Positions 32,495 through 39,939 of a DNA stretch of 50,350 bases are shown one piece after another (position 1 is the stretch's first letter; each line of letters opens with the position of its first letter). The stretch is taken from positions 1 through 50,350 of the IMG/VR virus record IMGVR_UViG_3300042882_001249, one strand, 5' to 3'. A program made the translations under genes and the position numbers. Below the pieces are notes generated by a model that saw only the letters and a list, made by a program, of their open reading frames with translations, was not told the origin of the DNA and searched no databases. Source of the DNA: a virus.

Positions 32495-33778
32495 TTAGTC
32501 TTCGTACTTTACTGTGACACCATGCGGTGCAACTACGTCACATCCACCATGCACAATAAACAACGTATCGCAGTAGTTAGGATCACCAAACCCGTCGCCG
32601 GTATACATGTCAGTCATCATAATGAACAACTTGGGTTCGATATTGTTCGCCTTCATCCATTCCCAGTTTACATTAAAGCTGGTGCCACCACCGCCCTTGA
32701 TCTGGTACTCAGTAACACTGCGGCCATCGTCACTGGTAAAGGTGTCGTGACTGTAAACTTCAGTATCAAAGCACCAAACCTGAATACGGTAACCATCAAA
32801 CTGCTGCATGATGCCCTGGATCTCGCTGAGGAAGTCACGAGCCTCTTTATCGCCAATGGAACCACTCATGTCCAGTGCCACGCAAACGTCAATCTGCTGA
32901 TCCACCACCATGCCTGGGATCACAGCGTCCAATTCCCAACCCTTGCGGCTGGGCACCAACCAGCTGTAGTCGCTGAGCACAGTGCTTTCAATCCGCTGGC
33001 GCAACAGCTCGCGCCAGTTCATCTTGGGCTCAGTGAGCTCCTTGATCAGGCGCTGAACGCCTGCCGGCAACTGCCCAGCCTGGCACTGCTTGGCAGCGTT
33101 GATCACCGCTTCGCGGATCTCGTCGCGAATAGCCTTCTTTTCTTCTTCGCTGAGGCTGGGACGGCCCGGGCGTTTTTTATCGCCGTTGTTTTCACCGTCG
33201 CCTTCGCCCTCGCCTTCATCATCGCCGTCCATGTGATCATCCAGCACTTGATCCAGCAGATCCTGGATGTTGATCTTCTTGGCATTCTTGAACAAGTGAT
33301 CGTACACTTCTTCAGAACTCCAACCAGTGTACTGACGGTCATAAAGTGCCGGCACTGTGGTAATCAGCTCGCCAACCTTGGCGGTCACCAGTTCCTGGTT
33401 CACCACGTAGTCAGCAGCAATGTTGTGAAGCTGAGGATCACGATCGCCACGGCGTTCCATGTGATCGTAAACCACGTGCAACACTTCGTGTCCAAACAAA
33501 AACTCAACTTCAGCAGGGCGGAGGGCCTTGATAAAGGCATGATTGTAGTAGAAGTGACGCCCGTCAGTGGCAGCAGTGGGGCACCACTCATCAGCTGGGG
33601 TCAGCTTCAAACGAGCACTGATGTTGCCAAAAAATGGTTGCTTCAACAACAGTGCAATTCTAGCCGTAATCAGCTTTTCCTTCACCTGCTCAGCCAGCGA
33701 CTTGTCAATGGGTTTGTCGGTGCAGTAGGTTTCAAACTGCTTGTCTTTGCGAGTTTTTTTGGTAGTAGCGGTGCTCAT
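32495..33778 (-). CDS. Metallopeptidase-like and VWA-domain protein (DUF2201 type)
   Basis: A 427-aa protein. The N-terminal domain has a zinc-peptidase-like site H97-E-V-L-H101 (FLFGHEVLHVVYDH) followed by NIAADYVVNQEL. Residues about 180-205 are an Asp/Glu/Gly-rich acidic linker. The C-terminal VWA domain has the MIDAS motif D303-x-S305-x-S307 (ALDMSGSIGD) and GGGGTSF. This architecture is the usual partner of MoxR AAA+ ATPases; one is encoded nearby at 34443. Together they probably act as a chaperone or remodelling complex; phage targets are unknown. It has its own consensus promoter and terminator. Base composition is GC-richer than that of the small genes around it, as in the MoxR gene. 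Confidence 0.85.
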   Translation of the reverse strand: MSTATTKKTRKDKQFETYCTDKPIDKSLAEQVKEKLITARIALLLKQPFFGNISARLKLTPADEWCPTAATDGRHFYYNHAFIKALRPAEVEFLFGHEVLHVVYDHMERRGDRDPQLHNIAADYVVNQELVTAKVGELITTVPALYDRQYTGWSSEEVYDHLFKNAKKINIQDLLDQVLDDHMDGDDEGEGEGDGENNGDKKRPGRPSLSEEEKKAIRDEIREAVINAAKQCQAGQLPAGVQRLIKELTEPKMNWRELLRQRIESTVLSDYSWLVPSRKGWELDAVIPGMVVDQQIDVCVALDMSGSIGDKEARDFLSEIQGIMQQFDGYRIQVWCFDTEVYSHDTFTSDDGRSVTEYQIKGGGGTSFNVNWEWMKANNIEPKLFIMMTDMYTGDGFGDPNYCDTLFIVHGGCDVVAPHGVTVKYED

Positions 33779-33796
33779 GTTGTCCTTTACTCTTTT

Positions 33797-33825
33797 AGTA
33801 TAGCAAATTTGATAGAACGTGTCAA
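33797..33825 (-). promoter_or_regulatory. Early promoter TTGACA-N17-TATACT
   Basis: The -35 box is at 33825-33820 and the -10 at 33802-33797. It lies 19 bp before the VWA gene. The -10 region and spacer are nearly identical to those at 34316-34344. Confidence 0.9.
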
Positions 33826-33826
33826 C

Positions 33827-34306
33827 TTATCTGCCAGTACAAAGTTCCAACTGGTCCTGATCATTGGCACAGAACCCCTCAATAAAGATATGGTGATCAT
33901 CACCGCTTTTCTTGATAGCAAGGTCAGCAGCACGCCACAAATCCACCCAAGTGAGTCCTGTGATAGGAATCAATACAACCTTTCCTCCCCAATGATTCTG
34001 GTACACCAGTACTGATTGAGAATACCCATGTGGGTGGGTGAGATCGTCGACATCGTATAGGCTCCAGCGGGAGTAAAAATCGTTGGAATTTTGAATGGTT
34101 TCGTAGTGGTCGGATTTGAGTTCAAATGCTTGATCGTCCTGTTGGTAGGCACCAGCCAAACCTTTTTCAAACTTAGCAATGATATTGGCTATTGCGACGG
34201 TGTGGTTTTGGTCTGGAGTCATTGTGCCCTGCAGGGACCTCAGTTCACACAGAGCATTGTGGATAGTGGAAAAATCTTGGCTGTTGATTGTGGGGTTGCA
34301 GTTCAT
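33827..34306 (-). CDS. 159-aa hypothetical protein between the VWA and MoxR genes
   Basis: The start at MNCNPTINSQDFS (34306) is chosen because the longer frame translates the promoter. It has LQGTMTPDQNHTVAIANIIA, then HPHGYSQSVLVYQN and VLIPITGLTWVDLWRAADLA. It resembles small phage proteins of unknown role. It is transcribed from its own promoter and lies between the two genes of a MoxR-VWA system, so a linked role is possible but unproven. Confidence 0.65.
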   Translation of the reverse strand: MNCNPTINSQDFSTIHNALCELRSLQGTMTPDQNHTVAIANIIAKFEKGLAGAYQQDDQAFELKSDHYETIQNSNDFYSRWSLYDVDDLTHPHGYSQSVLVYQNHWGGKVVLIPITGLTWVDLWRAADLAIKKSGDDHHIFIEGFCANDQDQLELCTGR

Positions 34307-34315
34307 TACTCTTTT

Positions 34316-34344
34316 AGTATAGCAAATTTGATAGAACGGATCAA
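34316..34344 (-). promoter_or_regulatory. Early promoter TTGATC-N17-TATACT
   Basis: The -35 box is at 34344-34339 and the -10 at 34321-34316; its spacer and -10 match the promoter at 33797-33825. Confidence 0.85.
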
Positions 34345-34385
34345 CCAAAAACAATGGAAAATTGTTACTAATCACAACAGACGAA

Positions 34386-34411
34386 TGCGGGCTTGGTTTC
34401 CCAAGCCCGCA
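34386..34411 (-). terminator. Terminator after the MoxR gene
   Basis: TGCGGGCTTGG and CCAAGCCCGCA form a perfect 11-bp stem with a GAAA loop on the - strand. The T-tract is weak (TTCGTCTGTTG). Confidence 0.7.
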
Positions 34412-34442
34412 TCGTGTAGCAGGGACACAACTCCCTGGAGTA

Positions 34443-35546
34443 CTATCGGTTATTACCTACTGCGATGATGTACTTGCCAAACCGCTTGTGGAACTCTTCA
34501 AAGCTCTTGAGCCGGCTGGGCTCAATGGGCAGCTTGTAGTTCACCAGCGCCACCCGAGCACCCATCACAGTGAGCTCAGTCTCGAAGTTCTTCATCATGA
34601 ACTTCAGGAAGTTGTCAGCCATGTCGTGGAACACACCCTTGCCCACGTTGTTTTTCTGAGCTTCCTGCAGCTCGTAGCACATGCTGATCACCAGGCTGTA
34701 CTTGGCGCTCATCTCAGCAGTCTTGAGGTCAGTAACCTTGCCGCTGAGGATGTCACTGGGGTCGGGCAAGTTTTCTGCAAACTTGCGGTGAGCCATGAAC
34801 TGAACCGCAATACCTTCGCCCACCGTACCAGCAGCCAAGTCGCTGAGCTCTTCGTTAGTGATCGATTCGTCAACCAACAGGTCGCTGAGGAACTTCCAGC
34901 TTCGCGGAGTAGCAAAACTCCGGCTGGAGCTCTTGGGATCGAAGTCGAACAGGTCGTTCTTGCGGAAGTTCAGGTAGCCCACAATGTCCTTGTGGACGTT
35001 GTGATCCACAGCCCAGTCGAACCAGGTCTGGAAGTCAACGCGAACTTCGAGGTGGACGAAGCGATTGGCCAGCGGAGTGGGCATGCGGAACGTAACGCCC
35101 TTGTCGCTTTCGCGGTTGCCAGCAGCCACCACAACCACGTTGTCGGGCAGCACATACTTGCCCACTCGGCGGTTCAGAACCAGCTGGTAAGCCGCAGCCT
35201 GCACAGCCGGGGCAGCAGAGTTCATTTCGTCCAGGAACAGCACCACAACCGGATACTTGGCTGCAAACTCCTGCGTGGGAAGATCAACCGGCGGAGCCCA
35301 GTCCATCAACCCGGTCTCCTTGTTATAAAACGGGATACCCACGATGTCAGTGGGCTGCCGGATGCCCAAGCGGAAGTCCATCATCACGCCGCCCATGCTT
35401 TCGGCAATCTGTTCAATCAGTTCGCTCTTGCCAACTCCGGGAGGGCCCCACAGGAACACCGGACGCTGGACTTTCAAACAACGCATGATCCGGCTACGAG
35501 CCTCAGTCAGCGTCACCGTACGGGCATCAATCATCTTAGCACTCAT
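34443..35546 (-). CDS. MoxR-family AAA+ ATPase
   Basis: A 367-aa protein with Walker A GPPGVGKSE (Lys40), GIRQPTDIVGIPFY, Walker B VVVLFLDEMNSA (Asp106, Glu107), sensor-1 region VVVVAAGNRESD and LANRFVHLEV. It hydrolyses ATP to remodel partner proteins; MoxR ATPases usually pair with VWA proteins, here 32495-33778. It has its own promoter at 35591 and a terminator, so partner dosage can be set independently. No catalytic residue appears missing. Its GC content is higher than average for the window. Confidence 0.9.
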   Translation of the reverse strand: MSAKMIDARTVTLTEARSRIMRCLKVQRPVFLWGPPGVGKSELIEQIAESMGGVMMDFRLGIRQPTDIVGIPFYNKETGLMDWAPPVDLPTQEFAAKYPVVVLFLDEMNSAAPAVQAAAYQLVLNRRVGKYVLPDNVVVVAAGNRESDKGVTFRMPTPLANRFVHLEVRVDFQTWFDWAVDHNVHKDIVGYLNFRKNDLFDFDPKSSSRSFATPRSWKFLSDLLVDESITNEELSDLAAGTVGEGIAVQFMAHRKFAENLPDPSDILSGKVTDLKTAEMSAKYSLVISMCYELQEAQKNNVGKGVFHDMADNFLKFMMKNFETELTVMGARVALVNYKLPIEPSRLKSFEEFHKRFGKYIIAVGNNR

Positions 35547-35590
35547 AAATTCTGTATCTCCTTGTGTGTTGTGTTTTCTACTACTCTTTT

Positions 35591-35619
35591 AGTCTAGCAA
35601 ATCGGCCTTGTTGTGTCAA
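35591..35619 (-). promoter_or_regulatory. Early promoter TTGACA-N17-TAGACT
   Basis: The -35 box is at 35619-35614 and the -10 at 35596-35591, upstream of the MoxR gene. Confidence 0.85.
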
Positions 35620-35622
35620 CTA

Positions 35623-35844
35623 TTAGGCCAAAGTTTCTTCTTCGGCAGCATCAAACTCGGGAGTAAACCAAAGTCGGCTGCAACGGTCCAACCCAGCGGG
35701 TATTACTGAATCCAAATCCTGGAACTCTTGGCTGATTTGATCCAGGGATCGATAAAAATCAGACATGTCTTGATGATCTTCAAACCCAGAAACTTCTTCG
35801 CACTGAACATCAGTGAGGAAGGAGCAAAGTTCGTTGTTTTCCAT
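35623..35844 (-). CDS. 73-aa acidic hypothetical protein
   Basis: The start at MENNELCSFLTD (35844) is chosen because an upstream promoter lies inside the longer frame. The protein is strongly acidic (VQCEEVSGFEDHQDMSDFY, EFDAAEEETLA). Small acidic early proteins are common in phages, some as inhibitors or DNA mimics, but nothing here shows a target. Confidence 0.6.
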   Translation of the reverse strand: MENNELCSFLTDVQCEEVSGFEDHQDMSDFYRSLDQISQEFQDLDSVIPAGLDRCSRLWFTPEFDAAEEETLA

Positions 35845-35883
35845 GTTTTTGTCTCCAATGTGGTGTGTGTCTGCTACTCTGTT

Positions 35884-35912
35884 ATGATAGCAAACTGTCT
35901 CAGCCGTGTCAA
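35884..35912 (-). promoter_or_regulatory. Early promoter TTGACA-N17-TATCAT
   Basis: The -35 box is at 35912-35907 and the -10 at 35889-35884, upstream of the 73-aa gene. Confidence 0.85.
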
Positions 35913-35926
35913 CCAAATCACAAAAA

Positions 35927-36553
35927 TTAAGTTGATAGCACTCGCCACATTTTTTGCTTTTCCTTAAAGTCCCGCATGGCAGGCCAATCATCAGCCCACA
36001 GTGTGATGCCAGTTGAGTAGCTCTGCGGACCACCGCCGCCGCCCCTATCGCAATTCACTATGGTGCCATCAAACATCTCAGTAACGAAGCTGGAGAAACT
36101 GCCTTTGTAACTAAAATCCAGCCTAAACCCCCAACCTGGGTAGGTGGTGGGTAGATCAGATTTACGTTCCCAATTTTTAACACCATTGCGGGGGCAGGAA
36201 TGTGAATTTCTGGGTTCCTCCCAGTCTGGAGTAGTTTGGCGGCAACTGACGCTGATCAGTGTGGGAAGTACGGTTTTTTTTAGTTTACGATTTGGATTCC
36301 AACGTCTATTATAGATTGCATGATTCCTGAGCGCAAAAACATCCCAATTGTCCTTAAACCATTTTTCAAATTCCTCAGTGGTTTGAACATTTTGTGCAGC
36401 CCATTCAAATATTTGATCAGATTGATTTATTACACGTTGAATATCACGCCGAAAACTCAGAAGAGTGCGAAGTTCTCTAAGGTGGACCATATATTTTTGG
36501 TCGCACTCAAACAGTTTTTGGGTCCAGGGGCATTTTCTAACGGTGATTTTCAT
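35927..36553 (-). CDS. 208-aa hypothetical protein
   Basis: The protein starts MKITVRKCPWTQKLFE, an N-terminus that recurs in T4-like phage proteins. It has a helical middle (RDIQRVINQSDQIFEWAAQN) and a Gly/aromatic-rich C-terminal part (YPGWGFRLDFSYKGSF, CDRGGGGGPQSYSTGITLW). The start directly follows the GIY-YIG stop with 1 bp between, so the two are co-transcribed. No catalytic motif recognised. Confidence 0.65.
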   Translation of the reverse strand: MKITVRKCPWTQKLFECDQKYMVHLRELRTLLSFRRDIQRVINQSDQIFEWAAQNVQTTEEFEKWFKDNWDVFALRNHAIYNRRWNPNRKLKKTVLPTLISVSCRQTTPDWEEPRNSHSCPRNGVKNWERKSDLPTTYPGWGFRLDFSYKGSFSSFVTEMFDGTIVNCDRGGGGGPQSYSTGITLWADDWPAMRDFKEKQKMWRVLST

Positions 36554-36554
36554 A

Positions 36555-36875
36555 TTAAGCCAGGTTCAGTTGGGGATTAAGGTCACGGATAATCTCACGT
36601 TCACGGGCGTAGGCCGCAGCACGACCACGCAGAGTTTCTACCACGCTGTATTCAAACGCTTCCACGCCATATTTGCGCATGGCGTTGTAGAGCGGCCAGG
36701 ATTTTTGCTCGCTCCGGCAGCGGCTCTGGTGTTTCTTCCAGCGATCGCAAACACTCTTCAGTGCCGTGCTCTGGGTACGAGCAGTGATTCCGATGTAGAT
36801 CTGGTCGTTGACTTGCAACTGATAGATAACGTAGGAGCGGTCGCAGCGTTTACGGCGTCTGGTTTTTTGTTCCAT
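36555..36875 (-). CDS. Small GIY-YIG nuclease domain protein
   Basis: A 106-aa protein consisting mainly of a GIY-YIG core: SYVIYQLQVNDQIYIGIT, the SVCDRWKKHQSRC helix and LYNAMRKYGVEAFEYSVVET, then the ERE..R.LNPQLNLA end with the conserved Glu and Asn. The start is at 36875 because the longer frame translates the promoter. There is no NUMOD or other DNA-binding tail, unlike the homing enzyme at 21165, and its base use matches the neighbours. It may be a domesticated phage nuclease rather than a mobile one. Confidence 0.8.
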   Translation of the reverse strand: MEQKTRRRKRCDRSYVIYQLQVNDQIYIGITARTQSTALKSVCDRWKKHQSRCRSEQKSWPLYNAMRKYGVEAFEYSVVETLRGRAAAYAREREIIRDLNPQLNLA

Positions 36876-36884
36876 TACTCTTTT

Positions 36885-36913
36885 ATGATAGCAAACGATG
36901 ACCAAAAGGTCAA
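36885..36913 (-). promoter_or_regulatory. Early promoter TTGACC-N17-TATCAT
   Basis: The -35 box is at 36913-36908 and the -10 at 36890-36885, upstream of the GIY-YIG gene. Confidence 0.85.
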
Positions 36914-36937
36914 CCTGATCACACACTTTCGAGAGAA

Positions 36938-36983
36938 AACCTGCTGATCTCAGAACTGGTAAGTTCAGCAAAATCAGCAGGTT
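36938..36983 (-). terminator. Terminator after the 87-aa gene
   Basis: AACCTGCTGAT and ATCAGCAGGTT form an 11-bp stem around a 24-nt region with its own small hairpin, followed on the - strand by TTTTCTCTC. Confidence 0.75.
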
Positions 36984-36988
36984 AGAAT

Positions 36989-37252
36989 TTAGTAAATTTT
37001 GAGCTTGCGGTTAATGCTGATCACTTGGCGATTCAGTTTGAGGATTTGGTGTTTGATCTGATTCTTTAGCTCAGCTTCCTGTTGACTCTGGGTCCCAACG
37101 GACTTGTTAAACTCAGTCAGAGTCTGAATTTCAGAAACCAGCCCGGATCTTTTGCACAACATCATGTAGCGTGTGGGGTCAATTGTCACGGGAGTCTTGC
37201 GCTCTTGTTCCAATCTCTGCGTCATCGTGTCAATCTGCTGTTGGTGTACCAT
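36989..37252 (-). CDS. 87-aa coiled-coil protein
   Basis: Almost wholly helical and charged (QQIDTMTQRLEQERK, QSQQEAELKNQIKHQILKLN). It is likely to oligomerise. It has its own promoter and terminator. No known family recognised. Confidence 0.65.
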   Translation of the reverse strand: MVHQQQIDTMTQRLEQERKTPVTIDPTRYMMLCKRSGLVSEIQTLTEFNKSVGTQSQQEAELKNQIKHQILKLNRQVISINRKLKIY

Positions 37253-37284
37253 GTGTTTTCCTTTGGTTTAACTGCTACCTTATT

Positions 37285-37313
37285 ATGATAGCAGATCCTG
37301 GACAGCGGGTCAA
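37285..37313 (-). promoter_or_regulatory. Early promoter TTGACC-N17-TATCAT
   Basis: The -35 box is at 37313-37308 and the -10 at 37290-37285, upstream of the 87-aa gene. Confidence 0.85.
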
Positions 37314-37318
37314 CCAGA

Positions 37319-37717
37319 TTAGCCTATCACTGTGCAACCCTGCTCAGTCAATTCTGTAATCAGCTGCTGGCGCTTGAGAGGGTCAAACACGTTGAATTCG
37401 CACCGCCCCTTGTAACGAGCATCATCCAGCAGATCCTTAATTTCCTTCAAACCCATGTTGGTGTAGGTACGCACAACCTTAATACAGTTGATGAAGTTGG
37501 TACCAACACCAGTGATCACAACCTTTTGGAAATCGCCCGTTAGCATGCGCATGAGCAAATCGTTCTTCAAGTTGGGATGAATGGTATCAGCCAACACACC
37601 CCAAGCGTCATTGGCTGCGTCTGCGCCAGCAATTTCAGCCAGAGTGCGCAACAGTGTATGGCTGGCGATAATCAAGTTGGCTCGCTGATTAGTTGTGAGA
37701 GTATCGTAGTTGATCAT
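37319..37717 (-). CDS. Ribosomal protein bL12 C-terminal-domain-like protein
   Basis: A 132-aa protein. Residues about 65-130 match the L7/L12 C-terminal fold: QKVVITGVGTNFINCIKVVR, then YTNMGLKEIKDLLDDAR, a Gly-rich turn and the helix LKRQQLITELTEQGCTVIG. In the ribosome this domain recruits translation factors. The N-terminal helical part (NQRANLIIASHTLLRTLAEI) is not the usual bL12 dimerisation domain, so this is a phage variant. The start overlaps the 82-aa gene stop (TAATG). It may tune translation of phage messages or simply reuse the fold. Confidence 0.7.
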   Translation of the reverse strand: MINYDTLTTNQRANLIIASHTLLRTLAEIAGADAANDAWGVLADTIHPNLKNDLLMRMLTGDFQKVVITGVGTNFINCIKVVRTYTNMGLKEIKDLLDDARYKGRCEFNVFDPLKRQQLITELTEQGCTVIG

Positions 37718-37965
37718 TAGATTTTCTCCAGTTTGAACTCAGCTCGGTCCAAAATATCAGCCCAAGTGTTATGATAAAGTATAGCATGTTCAGCAGCTTG
37801 GGGGTTGAGCTCTCGTTTTTTCGAAGTCATCCAGTCTAACGCCCACATTAAATGACTAGTGTGCGCTTGCTGAAGAACCGCTTCATAGGTATTTTGTGCA
37901 AGCTCTGCCATATCCGAACAAGGAGAGTCAATTTCTACATCAATTGTGATTCGATACTTGCTCAT
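37717..37965 (-). CDS. 82-aa hypothetical protein, second of tandem paralogues
   Basis: It begins MSKYRITIDVEIDSPCSDMA and ends ADILDRAEFKLEKI. The neighbour at 37972-38220 has the same frame of residues at both ends, so they arose by tandem duplication. Its stop overlaps the bL12-like start. Function unknown. Confidence 0.7.
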   Translation of the reverse strand: MSKYRITIDVEIDSPCSDMAELAQNTYEAVLQQAHTSHLMWALDWMTSKKRELNPQAAEHAILYHNTWADILDRAEFKLEKI

Positions 37966-37971
37966 AATACC

Positions 37972-38220
37972 TTAAATCTTCTCCAGTTTGAACTCAGCTC
38001 GGTCCAAAACGTCAGCCCAGTTTTTGTGATACGCAATGGATTGTTTAGTAGCATCAGGATTGCGGACATGCAGATCAGACATCAACCACTCCGTCACCCG
38101 ATGTAAATGGCTGATACTTGCTTCTTTAAGAATTGCATTTGCAGTTTCCTGCGTGAGCGCAATCATATCATTGTGTGGAGGATTGATTTCCAGATTGATC
38201 GTAACGCGGTATTTGCTCAT
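37972..38220 (-). CDS. 82-aa hypothetical protein, first of tandem paralogues
   Basis: It begins MSKYRVTINLEINPPHNDMI and ends ADVLDRAEFKLEKI, matching the next gene. A beta hairpin followed by helices is likely. It is driven by the promoter at 38227-38255. Function unknown. Confidence 0.7.
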   Translation of the reverse strand: MSKYRVTINLEINPPHNDMIALTQETANAILKEASISHLHRVTEWLMSDLHVRNPDATKQSIAYHKNWADVLDRAEFKLEKI

Positions 38221-38226
38221 GTTTTT

Positions 38227-38255
38227 AGTGTAGCGTGGTTGAAATCATTTGTCAA
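38227..38255 (-). promoter_or_regulatory. Early promoter TTGACA-N17-TACACT
   Basis: The -35 box is at 38255-38250 and the -10 at 38232-38227. The -35 lies within an imperfect palindrome (GTGGTTGAC/GTCAACCAC), a possible operator. Confidence 0.85.
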
Positions 38256-38272
38256 CCACGCTACAATTTGCG

Positions 38273-39169
38273 CTAAAATTCGTCCCGATCAATCACACCG
38301 CAACGGAAAACTGGTAGACCCAGAGGAGTCCAGCATTCCCTAACGACGGCCGCCCGGTCATCAAACACCGCCAGCACACTGTACTGATCTTTGACGTGTT
38401 GCATGTACAAATCGCGCTTGACTTCACTGTCACGCCGGCGATCGGTTGCAGCTCGCATGAACAGCAGGTAGTCTGACAGTTTGCACTTTTCATCCAAATA
38501 ACGTTCAGTTTCACTCTGACATTTGGCGCTGCGGCCGCTCATAAAAATCACCTTGCAACCCTCGCTGATTTGCAGTGCTCGCACCGTTCGGAGTACATGC
38601 TCACGCACTGCATCATTGTAAACCAAGTGCTCGTCATAAGGTCCACGGTCAACCATTTCAGCTACGGTGCCGTCGATGTCCACAATGATTGCTTTGGTTA
38701 AATTGGGATTCTGATCCCAACGAGGCAGAGCACCTTCTGCAGGGCGCGGGCTGAACTTGCGATACATATCGCGTATGACCTTTTCACCCACCTGAGCCTT
38801 GCCCTCACGCTGAGCATCACGCTGCACACATTCCTCTACCGAAACGTGCTGAAAATCCACCAGCTCAGTTTCGTAGCCGATGCTTTCACAAAAATCCACA
38901 ATCTGCTTGCGAGTTTTGGGGTTCATGTGTGTGTTGTCTACAATAACGTCATGCCCTTTAAAATGAGCAGTTTGAATCATCAGCTCACGCTGGCAGCGAA
39001 CGTAATTTTCCACAGTGGGCGTCCACTTGTCAATCTTTTCACGCTCCATGTATTCAGCACGTATGGAATCGTTGTTCACAATCACCGTGTTGGGATTGTG
39101 TTCAACATACTCTCTGGCCCAGGTGCTCTTGCCGCTGCCGGGCAGTCCAACTGTGATCTTTGCCTTCAT
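38273..39169 (-). CDS. pseT: T4-type polynucleotide kinase 3'-phosphatase
   Basis: A 298-aa protein, the same size as T4 Pnkp (301 aa). The N-terminal kinase has the P-loop GLPGSGKST (Lys14, Ser15), NNDSIR with the likely catalytic Asp34, and an Arg-rich lid (CVQRDAQREG). The C-terminal HAD phosphatase has IIVDIDGTVA (Asp164, Asp166), VIFMSGRSAKC and VFDDRAAVV. It converts 2',3'-cyclic phosphate and 5'-OH ends into ligatable ones for the RNA ligase at 26486, restoring cleaved tRNAs. The two repair genes are 10.6 kb apart, each with its own promoter. Confidence 0.93.
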   Translation of the reverse strand: MKAKITVGLPGSGKSTWAREYVEHNPNTVIVNNDSIRAEYMEREKIDKWTPTVENYVRCQRELMIQTAHFKGHDVIVDNTHMNPKTRKQIVDFCESIGYETELVDFQHVSVEECVQRDAQREGKAQVGEKVIRDMYRKFSPRPAEGALPRWDQNPNLTKAIIVDIDGTVAEMVDRGPYDEHLVYNDAVREHVLRTVRALQISEGCKVIFMSGRSAKCQSETERYLDEKCKLSDYLLFMRAATDRRRDSEVKRDLYMQHVKDQYSVLAVFDDRAAVVRECWTPLGLPVFRCGVIDRDEF

Positions 39170-39175
39170 ATTCTT

Positions 39176-39204
39176 ATGCTAACGCCTTTCTGTTTAAATG
39201 TCAA
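39176..39204 (-). promoter_or_regulatory. Early promoter TTGACA-N17-TAGCAT
   Basis: The -35 box is at 39204-39199 and the -10 at 39181-39176. The -35 overlaps the end of the upstream 73-aa gene. Confidence 0.8.
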
Positions 39205-39415
39205 CCTTGTCAGGATATACAGTGATTGGCACGATTCTCCATTGTTCATCGGGTGCTTTGGATTGAACGTATTCCAATGTTCTTTGCGCCTGCTGCTGAT
39301 CACCGTAGTGAATTTCGCTGCTGTGAATAGTGTATACTCTGAGTCGGTCACTGTTGGGCCAATGGGTGGCTATACAGAAATTAAATTCCGGGTTTGTAGA
39401 TTTTTGCATGTTCAC
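39194..39415 (-). CDS. 73-aa hypothetical protein
   Basis: It begins MNMQKSTNPEFNFCIATHW and has EHWRIVPITVYPDKVDI-type ending (DEQWRIVPITVYPDKVD). GGAGTGAAC precedes the ATG. It overlaps the upstream gene by 35 bp. Small unknown of T4-like type. Confidence 0.6.
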   Translation of the reverse strand: MNMQKSTNPEFNFCIATHWPNSDRLRVYTIHSSEIHYGDQQQAQRTLEYVQSKAPDEQWRIVPITVYPDKVDI

Positions 39416-39734
39416 TCCAGATTAATATAAACCACATCGCATGTTGTTCAGTACGGAACCAAAGTATAACTTCTGAGATCGAAAAATGTTTTCTGCCCCA
39501 ATCCACTGTGTGTTGCCATCCCTGCTGCTGAAACCAAAGTATATACTTTTCTCGCGATCTGATATAATACCATTCGTTAAACGGTATTTCAACCAAGTAC
39601 TGAGGTTCTAGAAGGCTCATTTTCGCATCTTTTTGTACAATTTTGGCATGTTCACTGTGGGCTCGATAATAAATTCTACCGTTTTCATCAATGATTTTGA
39701 AATATATCAGGTTAACGCTCCACACACAATTCAA
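39381..39734 (-). CDS. Hypothetical protein, up to 117 aa, start uncertain
   Basis: The only start for the full frame is TTG at 39734; the first ATG is at 39620 (MSLLEPQYLVEIP). The upstream part (IYFKIIDENGRIYYRAHSEH) looks like genuine protein, which favours the TTG or an unusual start. The C-terminus FRTEQHAMWFILIWSEH resembles the endings of other small proteins here (for example at 41375). Function unknown. Confidence 0.5.
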   Translation of the reverse strand: MNCVWSVNLIYFKIIDENGRIYYRAHSEHAKIVQKDAKMSLLEPQYLVEIPFNEWYYIRSREKYILWFQQQGWQHTVDWGRKHFSISEVILWFRTEQHAMWFILIWSEHAKIYKPGI

Positions 39735-39924
39735 AGAATGTCATAAACTGCGCCATGCTCTCACGCGATCCTATCACCAGCATGCTGCAATCACGCTCCA
39801 CAATCACACCAACTCCAGGAAAATCCTGCAACATTGTGTGCATGCGTTTGCCAATTTCGGAATCCACCACAAAAGCCATTCGGTCTGGTGTAAGTTCAGT
39901 TGGGCCTTTCATGGAGTTTTTCAT
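39712..39924 (-). CDS. 70-aa hypothetical protein
   Basis: It begins MKNSMKGPTELTPDRMAFVV and continues GKRMHTMLQDFPGVGVIVER and MAQFMTFFELCVER. An alpha-beta fold is likely. It is adjacent to the inserted endonuclease remnant on the opposite strand. Function unknown. Confidence 0.6.
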   Translation of the reverse strand: MKNSMKGPTELTPDRMAFVVDSEIGKRMHTMLQDFPGVGVIVERDCSMLVIGSRESMAQFMTFFELCVER

Positions 39925-39939
39925 TTATTATTAATTAGG

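Noticed and set aside
32465-34015. 516-codon + strand open frame
   Set aside because: It is antisense to the VWA/metallopeptidase gene, whose motifs, promoter and terminator are all on the - strand; the + frame has no recognisable domain.
34362-35597. 411-codon + strand open frame
   Set aside because: It is antisense to the MoxR ATPase gene with clear Walker motifs; its Val/His/Leu-rich composition is typical of a shadow frame.
35845-36033. N-terminal extension of the 73-aa gene, and similar extensions at 34307-34375 and 36876-36971
   Set aside because: These extensions translate the early promoter sequence (VDTAETVCYHNRV-type residues), so the starts after the promoters are used.
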